Shown here: in pieces, positions 48,609 to 58,248 of the stretch
Position numbering within the stretch: the stretch's first letter is position 1
Layout of the letters: each line of letters starts with the position of its first letter
Origin: Snodgrassella sp. CFCC 13594
GTDB taxonomy: Bacteria; Pseudomonadota; Gammaproteobacteria; Burkholderiales; Neisseriaceae
Direction: 5' to 3'
Length of the DNA stretch: 64,000 nucleotides
Assembly: GCF_001590725.1 (NCBI RefSeq)
Contig: NZ_LQXR01000002.1
Location: 1-64,000, forward strand
The notes under the pieces: model-generated
Seen by the model: the letters and a program-made list of their open reading frames with translations, nothing else
Databases searched by the model: none
Told to the model about the DNA's origin: nothing
Made by a program: the position numbers and the translations under genes

Positions 48609-49515
48609 TGCCTTATCTATCACTGCACCGTGAAGCTGCCGCCAAAGCCTTGCGCCAGTTATTCAGGCAGCCCATGGGTACTTTGTTGATTTTGCTCATG
48701 CTGGCCATTGCCATGACTTTGCCGTTGGCTTATATTTGGGCGTGCAAAGCAGCCAACAGGTTTTGGGTAAACTCAATGAAGCGCCCACCATTACCCTGTA
48801 TATGGAATTGAATGCCGATAGTGCCAACAACCAAGTGGTGCAACAAGCATTGAAAAAAAATGCCCACATTGCCCAGGTGGATTTTGTCGATAAACAACAA
48901 GGCTTGGCTCAGTTGCAACACAGTATGGGCGAGCAGGATTTGGTCTCCATGCTCGACAGCAATCCGCTGCCAGATGTATTTGTGGTGACACCGAAAAACG
49001 ACACGCCCGATGCCCTCAAAGCCTTGGCAGCGGAGTTGGGCCGCTTACCCATGGTGGAAAGCGTGAAAATGGACGCGGAGTGGATGCAGACCTTGTACCA
49101 AATCGACCAATTTGTGCACCAAATTTTGTGGTTCCTCGCCATCACCTTAGGCGTAGCCTTTGTATTGGTGGCCCACAATACCATCCGTTTGCAAATTCTC
49201 AGCCATCGTGAAGAAATTGAAATCACCAAATTACTGGGGGCGCCTGCCTCTTTTATCCGTCGCCCCTTTCTCTATTTGGCGGCATGGCAAAGTCTGTTGT
49301 CCGCGGTCATCAGTTTGGGCTTGTGCTGGTGGTTAGTACGGAGTACCCAGCCTTTGGTAACCGCCATTTTTAAACCATACGGCATTGATTTGGCTTGGCG
49401 CTACTTTACCGGCACAGAAATGGCCGCTGTCTTGGTGTTGGTTTGCGGCTTAGGCGTCGCCGGTGCTTGGCTGGCCACCCAGCAGCATTTATTGAGTTTC
49501 CGCGCCAAACGCTGA
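48605..49515 (+). CDS. ftsX: Cell division membrane protein FtsX (frameshifted)
   Basis: FtsX is the membrane partner of FtsE and couples it to periplasmic hydrolase activators. The first frame runs from 48605 through the first membrane helix (PMGTLLILLMLAIAMTLPLA), then breaks at 48730. The next frame holds the periplasmic domain (LGVQSSQQVLGKLNEAPTIT) and three more helices, with HNTIRLQILSHREEIEITKL as the family signature. One extra T gives PLALYLGVQSSQQVLGKL and 303 residues. A DUS-like site lies near the start at 48662. The second break within about 320 bases of the ftsE break points to sequence error. Confidence 0.92.
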
Positions 49516-49593
49516 TTTGCACCCCTTGCGAATGGCGTTGGAACAGATGGCGAGAATCATCAAAAGCGTGATCTAACCTATTGATGAAAGAAA

Positions 49594-49630
49594 AAATCAG
49601 GCTGCCTGAAACTTCAGGCAGCCTGATTTG
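49594..49630. terminator. Bidirectional DUS-pair terminator, ftsX/Sel1 gene
   Basis: AGGCTGCCTGAA at 49599-49610 and TTCAGGCAGCCT at 49613-49624 with only two bases between, extended by AAATC/GATTT. It lies between convergent genes. Confidence 0.88.
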
Positions 49631-49666
49631 ACCATTATTCGCACGCCGTTTATGCCTGCGGTCATA

Positions 49667-50263
49667 TTAAGGTTGGGGTAAGTGATTCAACAGTGCCTTC
49701 GCTTCGTTATTGCCTTGCTGTGCCGCCAATTGTGCATAATAACGGGCTTTCGCTTCATCTTTCGGCACACCATCTCCCAAATAATACAGTACCGCCAAGC
49801 TCTGCTGCGCACCCGCATGTCCTTTGGCCGCAGCTTGTTGCCACAATGCGCTGGCTTTTTGTGCATTTTTACGAACCCCTAGCCCTTTAACATACATAAA
49901 ACCCAAATTATTCAAGGCTTCTTTATGGCCGGATAAGGCAATGGCCTGTTCATAATAGCGTTTGGCCAAGGCATAGTTCATTGGGATGCCGTCGCCCCAT
50001 TCATTCATTAGGCCCAAATTGTAAAATCCATCAGCTGAATTTTGCCGTGCTGCCAACTGAAAATAATGCTGTGCCTTGAGCGGGTCGCGTACCACCTCTT
50101 GCGTACCATGGATATAAACCATACCCAGCCATACTTGTGCTGGCGCATCACCTTTTTGGGCCAACTCAATATAGCGAGCTAGAGTAGGGGCGGCCGTTAA
50201 AGATGCAACGAATGCCACACTCAGCACAATACTCAAAACCAGGCTGTATGATTTTGTTTTCAT
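49667..50263 (-). CDS. Exported Sel1/TPR-repeat protein
   Basis: A 198-residue protein with a signal peptide (LVLSIVLSVAFVASLTAAPT) followed by tandem Sel1-like repeats of about 36 residues. They are recognisable in APAQVWLGMVYIHGTQEVVR, SADGFYNLGLMNEWGDGIPM, KEALNNLGFMYVKGLGVRKN and AGAQQSLAVLYYLGDGVPKD. Such solenoids bind partner proteins in the periplasm. The ATG at 50263 has AAGGGCGAG in front; the frame open to 50308 adds residues that spoil the signal. Its partner is unknown. Confidence 0.82.
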   Translation of the reverse strand: MKTKSYSLVLSIVLSVAFVASLTAAPTLARYIELAQKGDAPAQVWLGMVYIHGTQEVVRDPLKAQHYFQLAARQNSADGFYNLGLMNEWGDGIPMNYALAKRYYEQAIALSGHKEALNNLGFMYVKGLGVRKNAQKASALWQQAAAKGHAGAQQSLAVLYYLGDGVPKDEAKARYYAQLAAQQGNNEAKALLNHLPQP

Positions 50264-50317
50264 TCTCGCCCTTCTTTTACATAAAACAACAGCATAAACA
50301 CTAATCAATGCCCATGC

Positions 50318-50347
50318 AAAAAGCTGCCTGAAACTTCAGGCAGCTTT
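50318..50347 (-). terminator. DUS-pair terminator of dnaJ
   Basis: AAAGCTGCCTGAA and TTCAGGCAGCTTT face each other with a two-base gap, 60 bases after the dnaJ stop. T-run on the minus strand is short. Confidence 0.75.
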
Positions 50348-50408
50348 GCTCATAAGCACGCAACAGAAGGCCGGATATGAACCATCATCCATCCAGCCGC
50401 CACTGGGT

Positions 50409-51518
50409 TTATTCAAACAAGTCGCGCAGTTTATCCATAAAGGATTTTTGGCGGGGTGTTTGTGCTCGGTCCATGCCCGTGGAGATTTTTTCAAATTCTT
50501 CCAGCAATTCTTTCTGTCGATCGGTCAAATTCACCGGTGTTTCCACCACAATATGGCAGTACAGATCGCCCACAGCGGCAGATCGCACGGATTTAATGCC
50601 TTTCCCACGCACACGCATGCGCCGCCCTGTTTGCGTTTCCTTGGGAATATTCAGTTTGACTTTGCCATCGATTGTGGGTACCTCTACTTCACCACCCAGC
50701 GCTGCAATAGTGAAGCTAATGGGCAGTTCACAATGCAAATCCATGCCATCGCGTTCAAATACCTGATGGGCACGCACACTCACCAATACATACAAATCAC
50801 CTGCAGGCGCACCATGTGAGCCTGGCTCTCCTTCACCACTCAAGCGAATACGCTGACCATCATCAATACCGGCGGGAATCGATACTTCCACGGTTTTGCG
50901 CGTTTTCACGCGCCCTTCACCGTGGCATTTCAAACACGGATTTTTGATTTCGCGGCCAGTACCATGACATTGCGGACAAGTTTGCTGAATTTGAAAAATG
51001 GCCTGACGCACATGCACCGTGCCACTGCCACCACACATCGAACAGGTTGTGGCCGATGTCCCTTCTTTAGCACCGCTACCATGACACACATCGCATTCTT
51101 CATAAGTGGGAATGGTGATGGTTTTTTTGACGCCATGAGCAGCCTCTTCCAAGCTGATTTCAATGTTGTACTGTAAATCAGCCCCTTGATAATTGGGCTG
51201 TCGACCACCACCTGCGGCACCACCAAACATCTGGCTAAAAATATCGCCAAAATCGAAGCCACCAGAAAAACCGCCGGCACCACCCATGTTGGGGTCTATC
51301 CCGGCATGGCCATATTGATCATAAGCCGAACGTTTTTCTCGGTCAGACAAAATGGCATAGGCCTTTTGTACATCTTTGAATTTTTCTTCCGCATTCGCAT
51401 CATCCGGATTGCGGTCGGGGTGGTATTTCATTGCCATTTTACGATAGGCTTTTTTGATTTCCTCATCGCTGGCCGTGCGGGTCACGCCCAGCACTTCGTA
51501 AAAATCAATTTCGGTCAT
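50409..51518 (-). CDS. dnaJ: Chaperone DnaJ
   Basis: DnaJ delivers unfolded proteins to DnaK and stimulates its ATPase. The 369-residue product has the full type I layout: J domain with [16 protein letters not shown] (HPD), a Gly/Phe-rich stretch ([20 protein letters not shown]), the four CxxCxGxG zinc repeats ([32 protein letters not shown]) and the C-terminal substrate domain with a dimerisation end. It stands alone here; dnaK and grpE are not in the window. A perfect DUS lies just upstream at 51554. Confidence 0.96.
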   Translation of the reverse strand: MTEIDFYEVLGVTRTASDEEIKKAYRKMAMKYHPDRNPDDANAEEKFKDVQKAYAILSDREKRSAYDQYGHAGIDPNMGGAGGFSGGFDFGDIFSQMFGGAAGGGRQPNYQGADLQYNIEISLEEAAHGVKKTITIPTYEECDVCHGSGAKEGTSATTCSMCGGSGTVHVRQAIFQIQQTCPQCHGTGREIKNPCLKCHGEGRVKTRKTVEVSIPAGIDDGQRIRLSGEGEPGSHGAPAGDLYVLVSVRAHQVFERDGMDLHCELPISFTIAALGGEVEVPTIDGKVKLNIPKETQTGRRMRVRGKGIKSVRSAAVGDLYCHIVVETPVNLTDRQKELLEEFEKISTGMDRAQTPRQKSFMDKLRDLFE

Positions 51519-51553
51519 GGTATTGTGTTTCCAGAATCACTGCGGCAGAGGCT

Positions 51554-51565
51554 AGGCTGCCTGAA
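51554..51565 (+). repeat. Perfect DUS upstream of dnaJ
   Basis: AGGCTGCCTGAA, 36 bases upstream of the dnaJ start, within its leader. Confidence 0.9.
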
Positions 51566-51674
51566 AAGAATGAATGCAATAACAAATGCTGCCCATATGC
51601 GGTCATTCAGGTGAAATACAAGTCAGCTGCACCGAAGAAACCCACACCTTGGCTTGAGGCAATGAGGAATAAAT

Positions 51675-51703
51675 AAAAAAAGCGGCGCCTTGCAGACGCC
51701 TTC
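51675..51703 (-). terminator. Possible terminator after the 69-residue gene
   Basis: On the minus strand GGCG and CGCC form a short stem followed by GCTTTTTTT, three bases after the stop. The stem is short. Confidence 0.5.
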
Positions 51704-51705
51704 CA

Positions 51706-51915
51706 TCATTCAGTCGCAGTGTGACAAATCAACCAAGCCAGCTTCGGCCCTGTGCGCGCCACATCTTTGGCCAAAATCACCTCGCCCACCCGTGGCTCTT
51801 GGCGGCCAGCCACCATAAAATAGTCTGAATCAAAATGCTGCGGCAACCACAACACATGCATGGGCAGCAAAGCGTCAACAGCCATTGTGGCTTGGTGATA
51901 GGTCAGTTCAATCAC
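51706..51915 (-). CDS. Small hypothetical protein downstream of the RNase gene
   Basis: A 69-residue protein (MIELTYHQATMAVDALLPMH, then DSDYFMVAGRQEPRVGEVIL) with no family that I recognise. It lies 30 bases after the RNase II-type gene in the same direction and ends at a T-rich hairpin, so it probably shares that message. The pattern of alternating hydrophobic residues suggests a small beta-rich domain. Function unknown. Confidence 0.5.
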   Translation of the reverse strand: MIELTYHQATMAVDALLPMHVLWLPQHFDSDYFMVAGRQEPRVGEVILAKDVARTGPKLAWLICHTATE

Positions 51916-51945
51916 AAGCCTATCTATATTGTTCCGTATCCAATT

Positions 51946-53829
51946 TTACGCCGTTGCTGGTGCAGCCGCTGCTGGCAACAACGCATTCAAATAGTTGAGG
52001 CCGATGCTGACTTGATTTAAATCCACGCCAGTGACTGCTAATTTGATGCGGCTTTTGGGTTGCGCATCAATGGGAATGCCACTCGCCCTGCCTACCAACG
52101 GCAAGCCCTCAATACGCACCAAATCGTCTTTAAGCAACAAGGCATTCAATTCGCTCATTTGGTTTTGCTGTATGTACACCAAGCTCCAATAGGCTTCCAT
52201 GTGCCGCTGAAAGTCAGCATAGGCTCCATAAGTGGCTTCAAAATCGCGCAATGCAGCAAAAAGCATGCTGTCTTTGGGCAAGAAGCGGGGTGATACATCG
52301 GGAAGAATAAGGCTGATGAGCTGTTTTTGATTGATATAGTCAGCGGCACGACGCAGTGGGGAAGTAAACCACGCATAGTGCTGTAGGCCCAAGCCGATGT
52401 GTGGCTCTGATTGCGTACTCATGCGCACCTTGCCTGCTGGTTGCACGCGAAACAACCCAGGTACTTCGGCATCATTGAGCATTTGAGCCCATGTGCTGTT
52501 GGCCAAAATCATGGTTTCACTCACCAAGGTATCGATTGGCGCGCCGCGCTCGCGCACACTAATGTGCACTTCGTCATTGGCACCCAAATCAATGCCGTAA
52601 TCAAATTGCTTGGGGCGAGTAGGGTCGTATTTACCCCTCGCTTTTTGTTGGGCAATGGCAAAATCATATAACCAATTCATGGCTTCTTGATGCGCAAATT
52701 CATCATTTCGGCGCGTATCCGCTACAGGCTGGAAAGCCGTTTCAATGTTTTGAATGCGCAAATTGGCATCCACATACACGGCTTCGAGCTTGCTCTCAGT
52801 AGCCACCACGTGAAAATCAGCGTCCACTTCTGCGTATAGGCTCATCGCCGGCCGATAGCCACCCTCATCTAGGCTGAATGCGCCAATCCATTCTTCCGGC
52901 AACATGGTGATTTTTCCGCCAGGATAGTAGACCGTGCTTTGCCGGGCAAACACCAGCGCTTCCATGGGTGATTCTGGCTCAATGGATAGCGAAGGCGCGG
53001 CAATATGAATGCCGATAACGTGATGTCCATTGGGCAATACCCGCACACTCAACGCATCATCAATTTCAGTGGTGTCCGCATCGTCAATGGAAAAGGCGCG
53101 TATGGTTGGATCCGCATGCGGCAAATCCGGAATGTTCGGCTGCGGATGTGCACCCCAACCAGCACCTTTGGGGAATTGCTTGAGTAAAAAACCATCCAGA
53201 AAATACTGTGGCAGCGGCGGCACCGCGCCCACCATTTGCATCAGCCCAAACACAGAGGTTTTTTGTGATTCAGCGGCCTTGACCACAGCTTTGTAACTGA
53301 GACTTTGCTTGTCTGGTGCGTGCAGTATGCTCTTGGCTTCTGCCGCCACGACTTCCGGCAACCTGCCTGCCATCAACTCAGCCGCCCAAACCTCAATCTG
53401 CGCTTCTTGTTGTTTTTTGCGCTCGATCGCCGCCAACGCCTGCTTCAACGTATCTTCAGGCGCTGCCTTAAAAACCCCTTTGTTTTTCTTATAAAAATAC
53501 ATGGGTGCGGCATACAGCGCCATCAAAGTGGCGGCCAATTCGCTTTGGCTGGGCTGCGCACCAAAATATTCCTGTGCTGCATCGTCCGCGCTGAACTCAG
53601 CCTCCCCACACACCGACCACAATAAATCCACATCCATGTCTGCAGCCAACGCTTGCGCGTGTTCTAAGAAAGCCGCTGCGTCACCGTCAAAACTCAAAAA
53701 CACATGGTTGGCTTTAATCTTCGCCCGTTTGCCGTGTTGGGTGTTGACCAGATAAGTGGCTTCGTTTTGTTGCACAATCTCCGCCACTTTAAATTGGCCA
53801 GATTCCTCATAAAATAGGTTTTTGCTCAT
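51946..53829 (-). CDS. RNase II/RNB-family exoribonuclease
   Basis: A 627-residue protein of the RNB family, which degrades RNA 3' to 5'. The catalytic block is AFSIDDADTTEIDDALSV, with the aspartates that bind Mg2+, followed by VIGIHIAAPSLSIEPESPME and VYYPGGKITMLPEEWIG. Later blocks are MILANSTWAQMLNDAEVPGL and HYAWFTSPLRRAADYINQKQ, the conserved RNB end. The N-terminal 200 residues are unlike the cold-shock domains of classical RNase II or RNase R, as in neisserial members annotated only as RNB-domain proteins. Whether it works as RNase II is inferred. A small gene follows it. Confidence 0.87.
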   Translation of the reverse strand: MSKNLFYEESGQFKVAEIVQQNEATYLVNTQHGKRAKIKANHVFLSFDGDAAAFLEHAQALAADMDVDLLWSVCGEAEFSADDAAQEYFGAQPSQSELAATLMALYAAPMYFYKKNKGVFKAAPEDTLKQALAAIERKKQQEAQIEVWAAELMAGRLPEVVAAEAKSILHAPDKQSLSYKAVVKAAESQKTSVFGLMQMVGAVPPLPQYFLDGFLLKQFPKGAGWGAHPQPNIPDLPHADPTIRAFSIDDADTTEIDDALSVRVLPNGHHVIGIHIAAPSLSIEPESPMEALVFARQSTVYYPGGKITMLPEEWIGAFSLDEGGYRPAMSLYAEVDADFHVVATESKLEAVYVDANLRIQNIETAFQPVADTRRNDEFAHQEAMNWLYDFAIAQQKARGKYDPTRPKQFDYGIDLGANDEVHISVRERGAPIDTLVSETMILANSTWAQMLNDAEVPGLFRVQPAGKVRMSTQSEPHIGLGLQHYAWFTSPLRRAADYINQKQLISLILPDVSPRFLPKDSMLFAALRDFEATYGAYADFQRHMEAYWSLVYIQQNQMSELNALLLKDDLVRIEGLPLVGRASGIPIDAQPKSRIKLAVTGVDLNQVSIGLNYLNALLPAAAAPATA

Positions 53830-53842
53830 TCAAGATCACTAT

Positions 53843-53876
53843 AAAAGGCTGCCTGAATAGTTTCAGGCAGCCTGAA
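53843..53876 (-). terminator. DUS-pair terminator after the PhyH gene
   Basis: AGGCTGCCTGAA at 53846-53857 and TTCAGGCAGCCT at 53862-53873, with TTTT on the minus-strand exit. It lies between the PhyH-like gene and the RNase start, both read leftward. Confidence 0.75.
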
Positions 53877-53957
53877 TGGAAAGATAAACCTATTTTAAGG
53901 GTTGGCCGCGCCAAGATAAAGCCAAATCAGCACAAACGCCTTTTTGCTTATCCATCA

Positions 53958-54749
53958 CTACGCCACAAATGGAAATTCGTCTTCGGGCAAAGGATCGCCT
54001 GTTTTCAATGTGGCCGCCAAATGCGGATAAGGAGGGGAAGTCACACCACCGCGATTGACATACACAGCATCATCGCCCAACCAACGCATAGACACTACCC
54101 GACGAGCATGATCGGTGGCATGATTGCCAGGAGCACCGTGAATGGTGTGGTAGTCGAATGCCACCACATCCCCGGGCTCCACTGCCCAACCCAAAATGGT
54201 GTATTGGTCGCGATTGGCATCAATATCGGGCAGCGGCTCTTCTTTGCTTTCTGTGTGCTCGTAATAATCCCCAGTAAAGCTTTGCGCCTGGAATTGTTTG
54301 CCCCATCGATGTGAACCTGCAACAAATTCAATGGTGGAATCGCGGCTGACCGGATCCAAGGGAATCCACAGGCTCACAGTTTGTTTGGCAGCAACCGGAT
54401 AATAAGGGCCGTCGTGGTGCCACGGTGTAATCTTGCCAGAACCGGCATTTTTCACCAACACATGCTCATGAAAAATACGCGAACGCTGAGATTGCATCAA
54501 ATCCCGGGCAATGCCCGCGGCGGGGCCGTTTTCAATAAAGTCACGAAAGGATGCATTGTTGGGCCAATTGCAATAATCGGCCCAGAAGCGGCCTTTGCTG
54601 GCTTCGGGGGTATAGTCACGAAAATAAGTACCGGGGTGGCTTTCGTTGTAGGCCACACCAGCGCGCAGCGTTTCTACCCAATCCTTAAATACCCCGCGCA
54701 GCACCACTGCGCCATCGCGGGCAAAAGCTTGTTGTTCTTGAGTCAGCAT
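53958..54749 (-). CDS. Phytanoyl-CoA dioxygenase (PhyH) family protein
   Basis: A 263-residue Fe(II)/2-oxoglutarate dioxygenase of the PhyH family. The iron ligands fit H-x-D in ITPWHHDGPYYPV and the distal His in FDYHTIHGAPGNH, and the 2-oxoglutarate Arg is in HARRVVSMRW. It begins MLTQEQQAFARDGAVVLRGV, the usual helix before the barrel. Substrates in this family range from phytanoyl-CoA to small hydroxylated metabolites; nothing in the neighbourhood points to one. It is monocistronic, with a DUS-pair terminator behind it. Confidence 0.85.
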   Translation of the reverse strand: MLTQEQQAFARDGAVVLRGVFKDWVETLRAGVAYNESHPGTYFRDYTPEASKGRFWADYCNWPNNASFRDFIENGPAAGIARDLMQSQRSRIFHEHVLVKNAGSGKITPWHHDGPYYPVAAKQTVSLWIPLDPVSRDSTIEFVAGSHRWGKQFQAQSFTGDYYEHTESKEEPLPDIDANRDQYTILGWAVEPGDVVAFDYHTIHGAPGNHATDHARRVVSMRWLGDDAVYVNRGGVTSPPYPHLAATLKTGDPLPEDEFPFVA

Positions 54750-54981
54750 GTGTCCATTTCCATTGAAGTGTGAGCGTTTAGCATAAAACCCATCAGAAAC
54801 AATACGCTATTCGCTTTTTTCTAAGCTCAGGTTTGGTTTCCACAAAGTCCATCGGCATTTTCCCTGTTATCCCGTTCGCTGACATTTGCCGCACCACCAT
54901 CTAGTCAGCTGCATCTCATTTTTTTGTGTCATAGTTGTGCTATCTGTCGAAATCAAAGCTGCCTGAAAGGAAATCGATGCC

Positions 54982-55671
54982 ATGAGAACCACAACTTTTG
55001 CCACTGTCTTTGCTTGTCTGATCGTCAGCACCACAGCATTCGCTCAAACCTTTTTGGTTCAGCAGGGCTCTCCCCTTTATGATGCCAAAATTGACATCGC
55101 ATGCGAGAAACATCACTGCCAAGGGCCGGCAGAAATCACCCTTTACCGTAAAAATACCCAGACTCCAGTGCAAACTTTTACGGTGCCAGACATGACTATT
55201 TTTCTCAATGAGCAAGCCCAACCCAGCGTCAATGTGGTGCAGCTATACGATGAACAAAGTGCTTTGATTTTTAATGATTTCAACTTTGATGGCCAGCCTG
55301 ATTTGGCTATTTATGCAAGCAATGACGGGCCTTATGGCGGGCCTGTTTACCAGGTCTATGTGTTCAACAAAACCCGCCAACGATTTGTGTTGAGCCGCGA
55401 ATTATCCGAGCTCACGCAAATGAATCTGGGTATGTTTCAAACCGATGCCACACGCAAACGCCTGCATACCATGAGTAAATCAGGCTGTTGCTGGCATCAA
55501 AGCAGCACCTATTCGGTGGTGCCTGGCAAGGGTTTAAGGTTGGTTTCAGAACACACGGAAGACGCCACTGGCGGGGGTGAGAAAGTCACCGTGACACAAC
55601 GAGAATGGGTCAATGGACGTTGGCACAAAAGCGTGCGCCAATACCCATTGAAAAGCTATTATCCAGATTAA
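54982..55671 (+). CDS. Exported hypothetical protein, XAC2610-like
   Basis: A 229-residue secreted protein with a signal peptide (FATVFACLIVSTTAFA before QT). The mature part contains FNDFNFDGQPDLAIYASNDG, a calcium-binding-like DxNxDGxxD loop as in FG-GAP or XAC2610-related proteins, and a CC pair in MSKSGCCWHQSSTYSV. It is probably periplasmic. The ribosome binding site GAAAGGA overlaps a DUS-like AAAGCTGCCTGAA, so the uptake sequence serves as part of the translation start region. Function unknown. Confidence 0.7.
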   Translation: MRTTTFATVFACLIVSTTAFAQTFLVQQGSPLYDAKIDIACEKHHCQGPAEITLYRKNTQTPVQTFTVPDMTIFLNEQAQPSVNVVQLYDEQSALIFNDFNFDGQPDLAIYASNDGPYGGPVYQVYVFNKTRQRFVLSRELSELTQMNLGMFQTDATRKRLHTMSKSGCCWHQSSTYSVVPGKGLRLVSEHTEDATGGGEKVTVTQREWVNGRWHKSVRQYPLKSYYPD

Positions 55672-55688
55672 TGGGCTCAGTGAGGCAC

Positions 55689-55720
55689 TCAAGCTGCCTG
55701 AATCACGTCAAGCAGCTTGA
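55689..55720. terminator. Hairpin between convergent XAC2610-like gene and gor
   Basis: TCAAGCTGC and GCAGCTTGA form a nine-base-pair stem that uses a degenerate DUS on its left arm. T-run is absent, so termination is uncertain. Confidence 0.5.
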
Positions 55721-55739
55721 TCGGTCAGGCAATAGTCCA

Positions 55740-57095
55740 TCAGCGCATGGTGACAAACTCTTCTGAACCGGTGGGGTGAATGGCCACGGTGTGGTCGAAA
55801 TCACGCTTAGTGGCACCCATTTTCAAGGCCACAGCAAAGCCCTGAATCATCTCATCGACCCCATAGCCGATGCCATGCAAGCCCACAATCTTCTCGGTGT
55901 CCCCCACGCACACCAGCTTCATATGGCAAGCCTGTCGATGCTGGGTAACCGCGGTATACATGGCGGTAAACGAAGACGTGTATATTTTCACAGCCTCATC
56001 GCCGAATTGCTGGCGAGCCTGCGCTTCAGTTAATCCCACCGTGCCGATGGGCGGGTGGCTAAAGACCACAGTGGGCACCAAGTGGGCATCCAATTTGGCT
56101 TGTGGCTGATGATTAAATAAGCGCTCGGCTAACAACCGCCCCGCAGCAACCGCCACGGGCGTAAGTGGTATTTTGCCGGCCACATCACCCAAAGCATAAA
56201 TACCGGCCACATTGGTATTCTGATACTCATCCACATGCACCGCACCACGCTCATCCACGGCCACACCGGCTGCCTGAAGATTTAAATCAGCGGTATTGGG
56301 GGTGCGACCAATGGCCCAAATCACACCATCGGTCATGTGCGTTTCGCCATTGGTCAAGGTGAGCGTGAGGCTGTCATCGGGATTCAAGCGCAAAGACTGT
56401 GGCGTGGCATGCGGGTGCAATACGGGGCCATCTTCTGCCATCGCAGCCACCAAGCCATCACTGAGCAGCGCATCAAATTCACGCAAAGGTTTGTCTTTGC
56501 GCACAAACAAATGCGTATCCACACCCAAGCTGTGCAACACCCCAGCCAGCTCAACGGCAATGTATCCAGCCCCCACTACCGCCATACGCCGCGGCAGCGA
56601 TGTCAACGCAAAAAAACCGCTGGAATCCATGCCCAGCTGCGCACCCACCACATCGGGCCAATTGGCTTGGTTACCGGTGGCAATCAAAATGTGTTTGGCA
56701 CGCACCCTGTCGCCATTGACGTCCAGTGTGTGTTCATCGATAAATTGAGCACGACCATGCAAAACCTGTACGCCGTTTTTGGCAAACTGCTGCTGGTAAT
56801 GCCCATGAATGCGTTCAATGTACGCCTGGCGGTTGGCCAATAAACGTGTGAAATCGAAATCAGAATGAAGACTGGAAAAACCGTAATCCGGAGCATAAAG
56901 GCGCAAGGCATCGGCAATTTGCGCACCATACCACATGATTTTTTTGGGCACACAGCCCACATTCACACACGTTCCACCCAGTTCTGCCGCTTCGATAACA
57001 GCACATTTTTGCCCATAACGGGCAGCTCGATTGGCAGCAGCAATGCCGCCACTGCCACCACCGATGGCGACAAAATCAAATTGGTATTCAGCCAT
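55740..57095 (-). CDS. gor: Glutathione-disulfide reductase
   Basis: Gor reduces oxidised glutathione with NADPH. The 451-residue flavoprotein has the FAD site [20 protein letters not shown], the redox disulfide [20 protein letters not shown], the second dinucleotide site [20 protein letters not shown] followed by an Arg-containing HLFVRKDKP that favours NADPH, and the dimer-interface end [15 protein letters not shown] with the catalytic His-Glu pair. AAGGATAACAC precedes the ATG. It fits with oxyR as part of oxidative defence, though far apart here. Confidence 0.94.
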   Translation of the reverse strand: MAEYQFDFVAIGGGSGGIAAANRAARYGQKCAVIEAAELGGTCVNVGCVPKKIMWYGAQIADALRLYAPDYGFSSLHSDFDFTRLLANRQAYIERIHGHYQQQFAKNGVQVLHGRAQFIDEHTLDVNGDRVRAKHILIATGNQANWPDVVGAQLGMDSSGFFALTSLPRRMAVVGAGYIAVELAGVLHSLGVDTHLFVRKDKPLREFDALLSDGLVAAMAEDGPVLHPHATPQSLRLNPDDSLTLTLTNGETHMTDGVIWAIGRTPNTADLNLQAAGVAVDERGAVHVDEYQNTNVAGIYALGDVAGKIPLTPVAVAAGRLLAERLFNHQPQAKLDAHLVPTVVFSHPPIGTVGLTEAQARQQFGDEAVKIYTSSFTAMYTAVTQHRQACHMKLVCVGDTEKIVGLHGIGYGVDEMIQGFAVALKMGATKRDFDHTVAIHPTGSEEFVTMR

Positions 57096-57423
57096 GTGTT
57101 ATCCTTTTTGTGTTGCCCATTAAGTGTGTTATGCGATTTCAGTGTAGCTCAAGGCTGGGTTCGATTTGGCCTTCTTCACCGACTTTAACCCTGTTCATCA
57201 GCAACTGCGGCTGAAAAAATGCAGCAAGCAGCATGGGCGACCAGATGGCGCTCATCCATGAGCATTCTGATAAACTTGGCTTTAGTGTGTATTTCCAATC
57301 CATTGTGCCAATAAAAGCCGTGTAATCGCGCATCGGGTTAACGCGCACCAAGCCCATCATTGACTCAAAGCATGCTTTCTTTTGCTGACCATGAAGATAA
57401 CTGGATCCCATCAATATAGGCGC
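57096..57423. other. Gap between gor and the methyltransferase gene
   Basis: About 330 bases. A minus-strand frame (57139-57483, 114 codons) crosses it and overlaps the methyltransferase start. It has no recognisable motif and is probably chance or a decayed gene. No terminator stands out. Confidence 0.35.
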
Positions 57424-58184
57424 ATGACCATGAACCAAACCAAACCGAGTCAACATTGGCTGGCCCAAGAATATCAGTACCATGCTGCATTTGTATCGGC
57501 ATATGGCGCGTCTTTATTGGACTGGCTGCAACCCAAAGCGGGCGAGCACATTTTGGATTTGGGCTGTGGTAATGGTGAATTGATGGCGCAGGTGGCCGAA
57601 TCCGGCGCGTTGGTATTGGGTGTCGAGGCAGCGCTGACATGGTGACCGCCACCCAAGCCCGCGGTTTTGAAGCAGTTTGCATGGATGCTCAGCATTTGAC
57701 ATTCAAATCCACTTTTGATGCCGTATTTTCCAATGCAGCCTTGCATTGGATGCCAGATGCTGCGGCCGTATTAAGCGGGGTAGCACAAGCACTCAAGCCC
57801 CAGGGCCGTTTTGTCGCAGAAATGGGTGGGCAGGGCAACATTGCCACCATTCAGGCAGCCTTAGAAAGTGCTGCCGCACAAGAAGGCATATCACTGCCTC
57901 AAATCTGGTTTTTCCCTGATGCCGATGGCTATGCAACGCTCTTGCAAGATGCTGGCTTTGAAGTGGATGCCATCACTTTATTTGCGCGACCTACCCCTTT
58001 ACCCACCGGCATCTCAGGTTGGTTGAATACCTTCGCCGCCCCATTACTCAACCATCTACCTCCCGCGCAGCAGCAACGTCTGCGCGACCGAGCCGCCTCA
58101 GCACTGGCCAACCAATTACCTCAGCACGATGGCTGCGCTGTAGCGGATTATGTGCGTTTGCGCTTTGCTGCCCATCGCCCTTAG
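57424..58184 (+). CDS. Class I SAM-dependent methyltransferase (frameshifted)
   Basis: A small-molecule methyltransferase similar to the trans-aconitate methyltransferase group. The first frame gives QHWLAQEYQYHAAFVSAYGA and the SAM-binding EHILDLGCGNGELMAQVAES, then ends after VLGVEAALTW. The next frame continues MVTATQARGFEAVCMDAQHL (second SAM block) and FDAVFSNAALHWMPDAAAVL, typical motif IV. One extra G near 57634 gives VEAAADMVTATQARG and 253 residues. A perfect DUS lies inside at 57850. The acceptor substrate is unknown. Confidence 0.83.
57850..57861 (-). repeat. Perfect DUS inside the methyltransferase gene
   Basis: TTCAGGCAGCCT, within the second frame of the gene. Confidence 0.9.
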
Positions 58185-58248
58185 CTGCTGAATGTGGGCT
58201 AAATCGGCTACAATATGCCCACACATTGTTATTGATAACCACACACTC

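Noticed and set aside
57139..57483. 114-codon minus-strand frame between gor and the methyltransferase
   Set aside because: No recognisable domain, and it overlaps the methyltransferase start; mentioned only as part of the gap.
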